64,000 nucleotides of DNA from Zanthoxylum bungeanum (Eukaryota > Streptophyta > Magnoliopsida > Sapindales > Rutaceae): positions 62,001-126,000 of the forward strand of contig SKCR01036773.1 of the NCBI GenBank assembly GCA_019454045.1. Direction: 5' to 3'. The position numbers were made by a program, and so were the translations under genes. Of the stretch, positions 49,464 to 60,323 are shown in pieces (positions within the stretch are counted from its first letter, which is position 1; every line of letters starts with the position of its first letter). Under the pieces are notes generated by a model that was given only the letters and a program-made list of their open reading frames with translations, did not search any database and was not told the DNA's origin.

Positions 49464-50856
49464 GATTACGCCCAAATATGACTCGCGGTTATCGCAGTAC
49501 AGTTGGGGTGTCGATTCCACAGAGAGAATGTTACAGGAACTGATTTACTTAAACAAAAACGTTTAGCAATAACTATTTAAAGGAAAGATTAAATACGATG
49601 TAAATTAACAATTACGAAAGCTTTAAAGATTTTATCAATGGAGAGAAATAGCAAAGCATCAGGGTTCCCTCTTGTACCTATTACCTATATTCCGTTATCG
49701 ATTCATGTTATTACACAATTGAGGATTTCACGTCCCAAATCAACAATTGGAAGATATTCAATTCTACACCAGTTTAAGTCTAGGTAATTGTTATTCAATC
49801 TTCTCTACGTTTACAACTCACAAGGTTATCGTTACAACCTATCCAACGACGACAATATACCCTCGGGCAATACTGCAGCAGAGGATCAACTCGCAAAACA
49901 ACCTTAATCTATCAAACCCAATTTTACCAACAACACATAGAAAAAGCGTGACCGAATCTATTGTAAACTAATAAAATAGAGTTCTCAAATAATCAATAGA
50001 ATAAAGAGAAGAGAATAACAATAATATTAATCAATTAAATCCATTCATGAATCAAATGACAAGAATACAAGAGTTTGGGTACAAGAGTTCGCCTTAGCTT
50101 TGCTTGGGAGATTAGTTTCGCATGCTAGATGAAGAACAGCAGAGATAGGCTGGGGAATCATCGGATAAATCATTGTTCTGATCCCGGGAATTTCACAGCT
50201 CTGATTTCCTATTTGTATTGTGCAACTAGCCTCTCCTTTGTTCTGGACGAACAGTTGTATTTATAGTAGTGTCAGGGTATCATTAGGATTTCAGAAAACC
50301 ATAAAATCGAGACCTGGAACGCGTAGGAATTCTGCCCGCAGCGCGTACTCCTTAAGTGGGCGCTGCGGCGCCAAACTCTCGGAGTTTTGGCCCGGCTGGG
50401 CGCTGCGGCGCCAAACTCTCGGGAGTTTTGGCCCGGCTGTTGAGGGTGCCATGGCGCCTCATTTTCTCTGCATGTTGGTGGCGCCATGGCGCCACATTTT
50501 GCTTTGTTTCATTACTTGCGCATGGCGCCATGTATCTTCCTTTCTCATGGCGCCAAAAGTTGGTGATGATGGCGCCATGGCGCCATTCTCACTGGATTAT
50601 GTATGTGTTTGGCGCCACGGCGCCAACGATCCTGGTCGTCCTGTGTCTTCCAGAGGTCCCTAAAATACTTGTAAATTTCCCGGATCCATGTATTAATATT
50701 CCTACAAATAAAAATCACTAAATTAGTGTAAATAATAAACATTTTTAAATTATTATAACAATAGAAATTATGTATTAAAACATAAAATATATAACTAAAT
50801 GTTTAACAATAAGCTTAGATAAATGATGTTCTAATGTACCTTTCATGCACTTATCA
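49464..50856 (-). mobile_element. Athila element 3' LTR (left)
   Basis: The LTR has TGATTACGCCC...CACTTATCA ends on the plus strand, 1393 bp. It contains repeated GGCGCCATGGCGCC palindromes at about 50449-50625. A ~38-bp segment around CTGCGGCGCCAAACTCTCGG is present twice (about 50360-50437) but only once in the other LTR. The long ORF read through this region is compositional. Confidence 0.93.
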
Positions 50857-50869
50857 CAACCCCCAACCA
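50857..50869 (-). other. Polypurine tract of the Athila element
   Basis: The minus strand reads TGGTTGGGGGTTG directly before the LTR start TGATAAGTGC. Confidence 0.75.
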
Positions 50870-51429
50870 GCTTATTGCTAGTCTCTAGCAATTCAAGCGT
50901 AAAATAAAATGAAAATAAATAAATAAACTATCTAAGCCACTTTCGTAGGGATCACGATTGCATTTAGCGTATGCAACAAGCCTTTAAACCCCTAGTGTCC
51001 CTAGTGGACGAGTTATAGTCTCGTGAGGGCTTACAGCGACGATACCCACAAACGTCATTCAAAACATACATCATGAAAATAAAAATTAAAAATCAATAGT
51101 CCCTCATAGTTTCACATAAGTTTGTCCTCAGAGAATGCATAGTAATAAATAAAAGAACTTTCAAAGTACTCAACGCAACTCAAATCTAAATCTTGAATAA
51201 ATCATCTAGGCTAGACTCACAGTGTGTGTGTGTTAAGGTCTGTTCACAGCTTTATTCCTAGGTAAGCCAACTCAATGATTTTTGTTTAAAAATCGGGTCG
51301 ATGGGTCTAAACCAACCTAGATATCTCAATTAAGCTCTGTAGTTGCTTTTTATGTGTGCTCAATATGGTATGATTTGTTTCTTTTCTTTCTCGTCTCTTG
51401 TTGCTCTTTCTTTTGAATTTTTCTTTCAG

Positions 51430-51514
51430 CACACCTACCCTTTAAGGTAGCATTTCTCCTCATGGTGGTCCTAATACTCGCCCATGGGTAGCTTCCCGCT
51501 TATCGATTATAGGT
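51430..51514 (-). other. Conserved block of the Athila 3' tail (copy 2)
   Basis: It is the counterpart of 35583-35666 in reverse orientation, with only a few differences over ~84 bp. Confidence 0.65.
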
Positions 51515-51833
51515 GTTTCAATTTATTCTTCAGAGACTTTTTTCTTTTATTTGCAATCATACCTTACGTCATAACACAAGCAAATCAGGATAGATATCTA
51601 AGCAACGGTCATTCATCGACATATAATTTCTTCAACTAGTCACTTTGTTAACTACTCAGGCTTTCACTGTTAAAAACCTATAATTAAGTGCTTACGAGTC
51701 TAACATAGATAAACTACTCAAGTCATCAGATAAAAGTACATTAAAGGACTTATCGTTTCTAAGATTTTATTCTAAGACAAACTAACATCATCGAACTATG
51801 TTTAACTATCAGGGACTAAAACAAAACAAAAAT

Positions 51834-51836
51834 ATA

Positions 51837-51876
<40 letters not shown>

Positions 51877-51878
51877 AT

Positions 51879-51909
<31 letters not shown>

Positions 51910-51910
51910 T
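51834..51910. repeat. (AT)n microsatellite
   Basis: Almost uninterrupted alternating AT for ~75 bp with one CT interruption, within the Athila tail. Confidence 0.95.
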
Positions 51911-52224
51911 TATTTTCTTTTTCATAAATAAAACAAAACAATACGGAAAGACAATACGAATAAGACATATCCATCCAGGTGAAACAAGAAATAATACCAC
52001 ACCCCCCAACCTAATACAACATTGTCCTCAATGTAACAACCAATAAGGTAAATACAAGGAAGGAGTTCACCAGATTAGAGATGTGGTGAGCCGGGATGAA
52101 ATATTGATTTATCCAGCAAAGAAATAAAAACAAAACAAACAAAGAAAAAGGACAAAAGATTAAAAATGCTAGGAAATAAGTAAAGACATAAATAAATAAA
52201 GTACAACAATAAGAAAGAGTAAAC

Positions 52225-52482
52225 TCAATCCGCATAGGTGGGGTCAGCAAGAGGTGTGTCCTCTGCTGCGGGAATCGGATTGTCTAGGAACGGTTTCAGC
52301 CTCTGCCCATTTACTTTAAATACTCTGCCGTCTTTGGGATCTTCTACTTCTACAGCTCCATGAGGGAAAACTTGTTTTACAATAAATGGTCCGGTCCATA
52401 TGGATCGCAGCTTGCCTGGATGAAGATGGAGTCTTGAATCATAAAGATGAACCTTCTGGTTAGGCTCAAAAGTTTTCCTCAT
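52225..52482 (-). pseudogene. Athila integrase C-terminal tail fragment
   Basis: This 85-codon fragment has the motif order KVHLYDSRLHLHPGKLRS, WTGPFIV, FPHGAVEVEDP and KVNGQRLKPF. This is the usual SH3-like/GPY-type C-terminal part of plant gypsy integrase. It is followed by a TAA-type end and the 3' tail. It is out of frame with the core. Confidence 0.8.
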
Positions 52483-52683
52483 TATCTGTTGTCATGGGCA
52501 GCTTTCATCTTGGCTTTGTAGAGGCGGGAATTTCATAAGCATCATTCCGGAGTTCTTCGAGTTCTGTTATCTGGAGTTTCCGCTGTGTACCTGCAACACT
52601 CAGATCAAAGTTAAGATTTTTAATAGCCCACAGGCTTTATGTTCTAACTCAACGGGTAAATGACAAGCTTTTCTAATACAAGC

Positions 52684-53136
52684 CTATAGGGAGACATTCC
52701 AGAAGGGACTTGTAAGCAGTACGATATGCCCAAAGCGCATCCGAAGTCGTGAAGACCAATCCTTGCGGTCGGGGTTTACCGTTTTCTCTAATATCTGTTT
52801 GATCTCTCTATTAGCTAATTCAGCTTGCCCATTTGTCTGTGGGTGATAGGCAGTAGAGATCTTGTGCACCACACCATATTTGCGCATCAAGGCTTCAAAA
52901 GATCGATTGCAAAAGTGTGTTCCTTGATCGCTGATGATGACTCGAGGGGTACCGAAACGGGATAATACATGTTCCTTTAATAATTTGACTACAGTGGCAT
53001 TGTCATTGGTTCGGCAAGCTATTGCCTCAACCCATTTAGACACATAATCGACTGCGAGCAATGTAGAGATAACCAAATGATGGTGGAAAGGGTCCCATAA
53101 AATCAATGCCCCAACAATCAAATACTTCAATGACAA
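52684..53136 (-). pseudogene. Athila integrase catalytic core
   Basis: This 150-codon open segment holds the D,D35E core: Asp30 in [11 protein letters not shown], Asp70 in ISDQGTHF and Glu106 in [12 protein letters not shown], with exactly 35 residues between the last two. The first ~25 residues and the last ~20 depart from the family because of frameshifts. Catalytic residues are intact but the segment is isolated from the HHCC and tail parts. Confidence 0.88.
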
Positions 53137-53223
53137 GACTAGGGTTAAGAGGCATCATATGACGACGGAACAAGGCTCATAATTTCTGACATCTTTCACA
53201 GGAGCGGAGAACTGTTTGTTTCC

Positions 53224-53409
53224 TTAAATAGAGTGGCCAATAGAAACCCACTGCAGAATTTTGCAGCAGTTTTCTTTACAGAAAAAACCTCCGCAAGCGT
53301 TGGCATGACAAAAGGTCAATACACTGAATTCATCCTCAGGAATGTAACGTCTCAATATTTGGTCGGGGCAGTATTTGAATAAGTACGGGTCATCCCAATA
53401 AAAATTCAT
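53224..53409 (-). pseudogene. Athila integrase N-terminal (HHCC) fragment
   Basis: This 61-codon fragment has YWDDPYLFKYCPDQI-type sequence followed by LTFCHANACGGFFC. This matches the segment that leads into the zinc-binding HHCC domain in Athila pol. It is frameshifted after about residue 50. Confidence 0.75.
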
Positions 53410-53608
53410 ACCTCGACCAAGAATTTACGTTTATCTTGTGTAGTCCAAGTGGACGGGCACTCACCAGAAACTAAAAAGTTGACAATGTGTGCATACCATG
53501 GTGCTCGTGTGACTGCAAAAGAGTTCGTCAGGGAAGTCATCACGAATTGGTGGGCCATCGGTAGAGTCGTTAAACTCCAAGCGAGACAAGTGATCTGCTA
53601 CCACATTT

Positions 53609-54136
53609 TCAACACCCTTTTATCTTTGATGTTAGGTCGAATTCCTGTAACAACAGGATCCACCTAATCAATCTAGCCTTAGCATCTTTCTTCGAAAGGA
53701 GGTACTTGAGGGCTGCATGGTCGGTGAAAATGGTGATAGGAGAGCCGATTAGGTATGCACGAAATTTGTCTAAGGCAAAGACTACTGCCAGCAGTTCTTT
53801 TTCAGTTGTGGAATAGTTCATTTGAGCACTGTTTAGAGTTCTGCTGGCATAATACACGACAAAAGGTTTCCCTTCTCGTCTTTGTCCTAAGACTACTGCC
53901 CCAACTGCATAGTCACTAGCATCACACATAATTTCGAATGGTAAATTCCAATCGGGTGGTTGCATGATTGGGGCAGAGGTGAGTTTAGTTATAAGTATCC
54001 TAAAGGCATCTTCACACTCCTGTGTCCATTCAAATGAAGAATCTTTAGCGAGAAGGTTACACAGGGTTCTAGAGACAGAAGAGAAGTTCTGTATGAATCT
54101 CCTATAGAAACCAGCATGCCCAAGAAATGATCGCAC
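53609..54136 (-). pseudogene. Athila RT thumb and RNase H fragment
   Basis: This 175-codon open frame begins [14 protein letters not shown] (RT connection). RNase H follows: [18 protein letters not shown] at residues 71-84 with Asp72, TEKELLA at 111-117, and [12 protein letters not shown] at about 136-147 with the third acidic residue. The domain itself looks intact. It overlaps the end of the RT frame, in a different reading frame. Confidence 0.87.
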
Positions 54137-54669
54137 ATCTTTAACAGTTTGGGTGTTGGCAGCTTAGATATCAAATCGATCTTTGATTTTTCAACTTCAA
54201 TGCCTTTGGATGAGACAATATGACCCAGGACGATTCCTGAAGAGACCATAAAGTGACATTTTTCCCAGTTCAGAACGAGGCCTTTCTCCTGACATCGACT
54301 TAATACTGCTTTCAGGTTTAGCAAGCATATATCAAAGGAGTCCCCAAATACTGTTAAATCATCCATAAATACCTTCATACACTTCTCAATCATATCGCTA
54401 AAAATGCTCAACATGCATCTTTGAAAAGTGGCGGGGGCATTGCATAAACCAAATGGCATGCGGCGAAAAGCATAGGTTCCGAACGGGCAGGTAAATGTGG
54501 TTTTCTCCTGATCTTCCAAGGAGATCTCAATTTGGTAGTATCCTGAATATCCGTCTAGGAAACAGTAAAATGGGTGACCAGCTACCCGCTCAAGAATTTG
54601 ATCGATAAGGGAAGTGGGAAGTGGTCTTTTCGGGGATGCAGCATTTAACTTTCGGTAATCGATGCACAT
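53989..54669 (-). pseudogene. Athila reverse transcriptase fragment
   Basis: This 226-codon open frame begins at MCIDYRKLNA. It has the RT palm motifs: CFLDGYSGYYQI (about 36-47), CPFGTYAFRRMPFGLCNAP (61-79) and the active-site variant FMDD (101-104). The normal upstream part is in another frame after a 1-base shift near 54720. The last ~50 residues are out of frame relative to the family. The FMDD and VLGHIVSSKGIEV motifs favour Athila over chromoviruses. Confidence 0.9.
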
Positions 54670-55522
54670 ACGCCAACCTGTGACTACCTTGGTAGGAACC
54701 AGTTCTCCTGCCTCATTTCTTCACTACAGTGACTCCCGACTTTTTGGGGACAACCTGCGTAGGACTAACCCATTTACTATCAGCAATTGGGTATATAATA
54801 CCCGCGTCTAGTAACTTTATCACTTCATTTCTCACACCACTTCTTTCATAGTGGGGTTAAGCCTACGTTGAGGGTCTCTACGAGGAATAGCTCCATCTTC
54901 TAGGTGAATTTTATGGGAACAAATCAAGGGGCTAATACCTTTGATGTCTCCTATGGTCTAGCCAAGTGCGGATTTATGCTCACTCAACATCTCAAGTAAT
55001 CTCTTCCTCTGCGATGCACTAAGCTCTGAGGAAATAATAACAGGAATGTTCTCCTGATCCAAGGAACGCATGTTGCAGTCCTTCTGGTAAGGGCTTCAAT
55101 TCAATTTTCGGTGTTTCGAACCGAAGAAGGTTTTGGTCTGTTCCTTTCCTCTGGCAAAGCCTCAAACTGCGGCTGCCAAACAGAGTCCTGTAGCAAGGTC
55201 CGGAGGATTGGTTAATTCAAGAGTGTCTAAAAGGGTCGAATCCGGAAGGAGATGATCGGGAGGGTCAGACTCATGTAGAGTGGATTGCCAATTCTGGCAC
55301 AATTGTATCTATGAGGAATGTCTGATGACATTCATCGTCATCTTGGGCTGTTTCCCGATGTGAAAAATGTTCACTTCTAGTGTCATGTTTCCGAATGACA
55401 ATTTTATGAGACCATTCTACAATTGATAAGGGCATTTGTTTGTAGCCAGGAAAGGTCTACCCAGGATAAGAGGAATTTTAGATTCAGTTTTTAACTACGG
55501 ACTGGGTGTCTAAAATCAGAAG

Positions 55523-55786
55523 TCAACGGGATAAGAATTTGTCAATCTGGAGTAAGACATCCTCTACTACCCCTCGTGGGGTTCTGACAAACGATCTGAT
55601 AACTGTAAGACTACTGACGTAGGCTTGATTTCTCCAAGACCTAACTGCGTATATATGGAATACGGCATGAGATTCACACTCGCGCGCCAAGTCTAGTAAT
55701 GTCTGACCAAACTCGCATGTACCAATATGACAAGTGATGGTGGGACACCCCCGGGTCTTTATATTTTGGTAGGGTCTTTTGTTCAA
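55523..55786 (-). pseudogene. Athila protease-region fragment
   Basis: This 87-codon fragment keeps flanking family sequence (GCPTITCHIG near its start, TPRGVVEDVLLQIDKF near its end). The aspartic-protease active-site segment, normally DLGAS-like, is scrambled: LLDLA is followed by unrelated residues. A stop also separates it from the AFLTEQASA segment upstream. Protease is therefore lost. Confidence 0.75.
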
Positions 55787-55841
55787 TCACTCTGCACTAG
55801 CTTGTTCTGTTAGGAACGCAGTTTTCTTCACATGGTGCTTC

Positions 55842-58300
55842 TGTTGGGGTTTTTGGGGGAATATCGGTAACGCAGCGGAAGCGGTGGAAAATCAAATTTT
55901 CCGATTTCAAAACTTTTCTCGGATTAATTAAATAAACATATTTTTTTTAATTTATCCAATATCAAATCATGAAATTAAAATTCAATAAATCATATTTAAA
56001 TGAATTTACCGAATTGCCCTTACACTTGGTATTTTGTCCATTTTAGTCCGAAATTGATCTAATCAATTTTGAATGATTCTAAATCATTTCTAAGATGAAC
56101 TTAGCATGTTCAAAACATCAAAACACCAAAAGCACCAAAAATCCCATTTTCTTAATTCTTGGTCGAATGCATCACAAGGTGGGCATTTTGTCCATTGGTC
56201 ATTTCATGTCTCAAAACACATCAAGATGTAATCCAATCAACATGAAACTTTATATGCATCATATACACATCCAAATACACAACATATATGAAAAGCCCAA
56301 ATTTGGAATTGGTCATGAACCCTAATTTTTCAATTTCATCAAATTGGACAAATTAGACCAAATTGGTTAAATCCAACACTTCAATCATCTTTCTCTCCAT
56401 CCAATCAAGTCTCACACAATGAAAAAACTCAAAGATCAAATCTAGGTCATCTAAGAGTGGGTCAACAACTCTAGATTAGCAACAAGGTTCCAAAACCACA
56501 AAAGAACCTTATTACTACAATAGCCATAAGCTTCCTTCATCACACATGCTCTACACTTTCTCCAAAAGTTCCATCATCAAAAAAACAAAGAATAAAGAAA
56601 GAAATAACCTAAGAACATCATATGTTAAAGCCTAGATCCTAAGGAACATTTTCCTTTCTAATAGCAAGTTGGAAAAACTTACTAAAATCCAAGCTTTCTT
56701 TGATTTCTTCTTTCTTTCTCACAAGCTTCCTTTGTTTCCATTAATGGAGTTTTTCTTTAAAGTGTATTAGGTTTATAAATGAAAGTGAAATGAAAACAAT
56801 AAATACTTGTAACACAATAGCTTGGCCGAAATTCCAAAGACAAATACAAGTTTTATTAATTTCAATTTCATTTCAATATTATTAAATCAACTTGCATAAA
56901 TATCTAAAAACAACTTTATTAGATATTTTATTAAAGTCAACAAAGGCAACTAATATCATTTACAACAAATATCCTAATGTAAGATATTTATATTTTAATT
57001 AATTTAATCATTTAACAATAAATAATTAATTAATTAATCAAATACAATATATTAAATATATATATAATATTTACATTAAATATTAAAAATATATTTTATT
57101 TAGGATATTAGTCAAATATCTCAATTTGACATTTAATTAATGTGTATTTAAAATAATCAAGTATTAAATGTAAATACACAATAATCTAGTAAATGACTAT
57201 TGGGTCCCTACACATGTATTTTGCGTTTAACATTTAAACGACTTTATAATAATCAATATTATTTATATGTGTTGCTCTAGTGCTCAACGAGTATATTTCA
57301 TTATTGAGACTCTCTAGATTCAGGCATATCCGTCACGAAATCCAATTTCATGTCCATAATTTATCCACCCATAAATTATGACGATCACGGATAATCTGGC
57401 TGAATCATACAGGTCGAGGTCATTGCATACGTATAATCTCTCCGTCACAGGTATCCGGATAATCCCAGAGATATAGATGTAAACGTCAAATCTCTATAGG
57501 TATTATCCTGTCGACGTATTCATTAGTAATCTCTAAATAACATTCGGAACTTACTTCCGAAGTATACTGTGGCCACAGATTTAACAGACTGCTAATTATA
57601 TATGGACTACCTATGCTCTGTACACAGAACTGACGGATCCTATCTTGACACACACAGGATATCCTGAGGATCAGTCCACACCCAACGAACAGGCGGAGGT
57701 CTAATCTAAATAGATCGGTGACGTGACTGCCATCTAAGTGTGGAGGATATCTCATACATCCACAGTGGTGTCTCAAGTCGAAGGACCACTATGCTACTCA
57801 ACCAGAGAAGATTCTTATTGACGTTGGCGTACCATCCATTAAGAATCTTCGGTGAGCCGTTCAATGTTTATCTATTATAAACACCTACATGTCTATACGA
57901 GTCTCCGCAGACTCATGGTTCATTAGGATAAACCATCGGACCGAGTCCCGATACACGACATGTACTGGTCTCAACAGATTTGACTAACCGACCCGTGTTA
58001 GTGAATCTTGACCAGGAACTTTATTTGATAATATACATTTAGCAGTTAACACTTCCCAATGTCAATTACAAACTAACTTTGTAACTGTGTACTGTATTAT
58101 ATATTATCGGGCCTTTGTCTAATATATACATATCACTAAACCACATTTAGTTTCAATCCAATGGTAATCAGATCGAATATGTATATAAGAACAAGAGGTG
58201 CAACCATAAATAAGTAATATTATGGAATAAGGGGATGTTCGTATTCATGAATCAGACATAAATACGGTCCGGATTGGCGCTCTGAGCACCAACCCCAACA
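55842..58300 (-). mobile_element. Solo copia LTR inside the Athila pro/pol region
   Basis: Perfect 10-bp terminal inverted repeats TGTTGGGGTT...AACCCCAACA, 2459 bp, flanked by the target duplication GCTTC (55837-55841 and 58301-58305). Removing it with one duplication restores an open reading through the surrounding pro-region codons, so the insertion is precise. Its reverse complement is homologous to 46388-48594. The minus orientation is inferred from the CCGC-rich end before AACCCCAACA. ORFs inside are not supported. Confidence 0.92.
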
Positions 58301-58305
58301 GCTTC

Positions 58306-58523
58306 CTTTTCATGGTACATAGATCTTTTAAAACCTTAGCGTATGTGGGAACCTGTTTGATTACATGTAACAAGGGCAGGTTTATCTTTACTTGCCTAAG
58401 GTGTTCTAAGATCTCACTGTTCGGGTCAGCAGCTTTGGTGGCTGGCCTAAGGGCTTGAGGAAATGGTACTCTGACTGGGAGTTGTGGTTCTGGGTCTTCC
58501 TGAGGAGTTTCTACACTATTATC
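58306..58523 (-). pseudogene. Athila gag/pro spacer downstream of the TAG
   Basis: The gag frame stays open after the TAG at 58524-58526. It reads VRVPFPQALRP and then a segment ending KDLCTMKRK at the solo-LTR insertion site. This is the normal Athila spacer before protease. A single stop codon thus separates gag from pro. Confidence 0.75.
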
Positions 58524-60068
58524 CTAGGTCGGATCTGTTGTGTTTGGGGTGTCTTTTACTCCTACCTTCTTACCACACGTAATAGTTATGGCATTAACGC
58601 CTTTTACATTCGCACCTCCCTGATCAGCCTGTGCCATGTGTTGCCCTTGAGGATTAGGTTGAGCTTGGGAATGGAATTTCCCTTGTTCATTCACACTCAA
58701 GACGTTGGTTAACTTGGAGATTTGGCTTTTAATCTCCTTGTTGTCCTCAGCTAGCTGAGCTATTAAGGATTCAAACTTCTGATTGGTCGATTCAAACTTC
58801 TGATTGGTCTTACTTTGAGTTTCCACAAAGGCTTGCATGGTGTCCTCTAAGGAGTTCCTATGGATGGCAGGTGTGTGATACTGAGGTGGGGAACTGTAAC
58901 TCCTAGGCTGTGGTGTCTGACTCGACTGATGAGAGTCTTGTTTCCAACTGAAGTTGGGATGGTTCCTCCAACCAGGGTTATAAGTGTCTGAGTACGGTGT
59001 GTAGGGTTTCCTATACGTTCCTAATGCATTGCATTGACTCTCATATGGGTCTCTAGTTGTAGGGCACTCTTGTGTCAAATGATCGGTCCTGTTACAAACA
59101 GCACAAACTTCCTGAGGCTCTAAGTTGGCTACTGTATGCATAGATTTATTGTCCTTGGCTAGTAAGGTTCTCATTTGTCTGGCTAATAGTTCAACTTTCG
59201 CCTTAAGGCTGTCCTCCTCTCTCAAGTGGTGTACGCTTCTAATGGGAGGAGTGAGGTGTGTCCTATCAGTGCTACCCATGGAATTAGGTCCAGTCCAGGT
59301 ATGAGACTTCTTAGCTAGGTCATCTAGGTACTCGAGGGCCTCATCAGGGTCATTTTGGATAAACTTGTCGTTACACATCGTCTCAATGAATTGGCGCTCC
59401 CTAGATGTCAATCCATCATAGAAGTAACTAACTAAACGCCAACTCTCAAAACCATGGTGGGGGCAACTAGCTAACAATTCCTTGTACCTCTCCCATGTTT
59501 GGTAAATGGTCTCACTATCTTTCTGGGAAAAGGTGGAGATTTGTTTTTTAAGGGCATCCGTCTTGTGGTGTGGGAAATATTTATCAAATAATGCCCGGAT
59601 CATCTTGCCCCACGATCCTATAGACCTAGGTCTTAAAGAGTACAACCAACTCTTAGCTTTGTCCTTAAGGGAAAAAGGGAAAAACTTAAGTCTGATTGTG
59701 TCTGTGGTTCCAAACCGGTCATGGAAAGTCGCTATTACCTCTTCAAACTCTCTAATATGCACATAGGGATTTTCGTTCTCCAAACCATGGAAGGTTGGGA
59801 GATACTGTATCATCCCAAGTTTAAAATCTATGGGTGGTGCATTTGGAGGAAACATGATACACGAAGGTGTAGTCGTGCGAGTTGGGTGGAGGTACTCTTC
59901 AAGAGTCCTCCTAGGTGGTCTCTCGTAATCACTCATTGTGTGTGCACTAGATGTGGAGGGTGTGGCAAAGAGATTGTCAAACAAACTCTTTGAATCAGAA
60001 TTCTCTTCTTCAGTTCTAACGAACCTACCAAATCTATTCCTACGTCTAGGCATGCAATTAAAGTTCAA
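58524..60068 (-). CDS. Athila retrotransposon Gag protein (intact frame)
   Basis: This 514-codon frame starts at the ATG at 60068, 255 bp downstream of the LTR on the minus strand. The N-terminal arm is Arg-rich (PRRRNRFGRF). A retrotransposon gag domain spans about residues 80-235 (FHGLENENPYVHIREFEEV near 93-111, KAKSWLYSL, FFPHHKT-like, ERYKELLASCPHHG). A CX2CX4HX4C zinc knuckle lies at 322-335 (CAVCNRTDHLTQEC). A Gln/Pro/Tyr-rich linker follows, then a predicted coiled coil at about 415-460 with a tandem NQKFES repeat. It forms the capsid/nucleocapsid of virus-like particles. The C-terminus ends at TAG where related elements read on into pro. Gag is the only intact gene of the element. 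Confidence 0.9.
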   Translation of the reverse strand: MNFNCMPRRRNRFGRFVRTEEENSDSKSLFDNLFATPSTSSAHTMSDYERPPRRTLEEYLHPTRTTTPSCIMFPPNAPPIDFKLGMIQYLPTFHGLENENPYVHIREFEEVIATFHDRFGTTDTIRLKFFPFSLKDKAKSWLYSLRPRSIGSWGKMIRALFDKYFPHHKTDALKKQISTFSQKDSETIYQTWERYKELLASCPHHGFESWRLVSYFYDGLTSRERQFIETMCNDKFIQNDPDEALEYLDDLAKKSHTWTGPNSMGSTDRTHLTPPIRSVHHLREEDSLKAKVELLARQMRTLLAKDNKSMHTVANLEPQEVCAVCNRTDHLTQECPTTRDPYESQCNALGTYRKPYTPYSDTYNPGWRNHPNFSWKQDSHQSSQTPQPRSYSSPPQYHTPAIHRNSLEDTMQAFVETQSKTNQKFESTNQKFESLIAQLAEDNKEIKSQISKLTNVLSVNEQGKFHSQAQPNPQGQHMAQADQGGANVKGVNAITITCGKKVGVKDTPNTTDPT

Positions 60069-60323
60069 ATAATACTAGGAAGAAAAATGAATAAATAAAA
60101 ATAATAAACTAAAATTTAAAATCTAAGTAAAACTAAAACAGAAATAGAACAACTAAAATAAATACTAAGATAGAAAGAACTAATTAAGAATAAAAACTAA
60201 ATTACTAAAAGAAAATAAACGAAAATAAAGAAATAAAAGGAACGAAGTTACCGCTTCGTTATTGACAAAGCAAACCTGGTCCTTTTGCTTGTAAACCGTC
60301 TCCCCGGCAACGGCGCCAAATTT
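60069..60323 (-). other. Athila leader with tRNA primer binding site
   Basis: The primer binding site is at 60301-60318, minus strand TGGCGCCGTTGCCGGGGA, as used by Athila elements (tRNA-Asp type). It lies 5 nt from the LTR. The rest is an A-rich leader before gag. Confidence 0.85.

Larger units (their letters stand above)
50870..52224 (-). mobile_element. Athila element 3' untranslated tail
   Basis: This is non-coding sequence between pol and the polypurine tract. The part 51390-51830 is colinear with 35270-35700 of the other Athila-like fragment, including the strongly conserved block 51430-51514. No env-like ORF is present. Confidence 0.7.
52225..55841 (-). pseudogene. Athila pol (protease, RT, RNase H, integrase), broken
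   Basis: Pol reads on the minus strand from the nested solo LTR to a TGA or equivalent near 52225, in the order protease region (55523-55786), RT (53989-54669), RNase H (53609-54136), integrase HHCC (53224-53409), integrase core (52684-53136) and C-terminal tail (52225-52482). Each part is in a separate frame. A frameshift near 54720 splits the conserved segment before RT, and another near 54136 separates RT from RNase H. It is not translatable as one product. Confidence 0.88.

Noticed and set aside
50220..50721. Overlapping ORFs of 147 and 121 codons with repeated APWRH peptides
   Set aside because: They come from GGCGCCATGG palindromes inside an LTR. The frame differs between the two LTRs and both strands are equally open.
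51834..51910. AT-rich tract as a replication origin or matrix attachment site
   Set aside because: It is a simple microsatellite within a transposon; no supporting motif was seen.
58455..58712. Plus-strand ORFs over the gag region (58455-58712, 59506-59766, 59721-59993)
   Set aside because: They are antisense shadows of the intact minus-strand gag frame.
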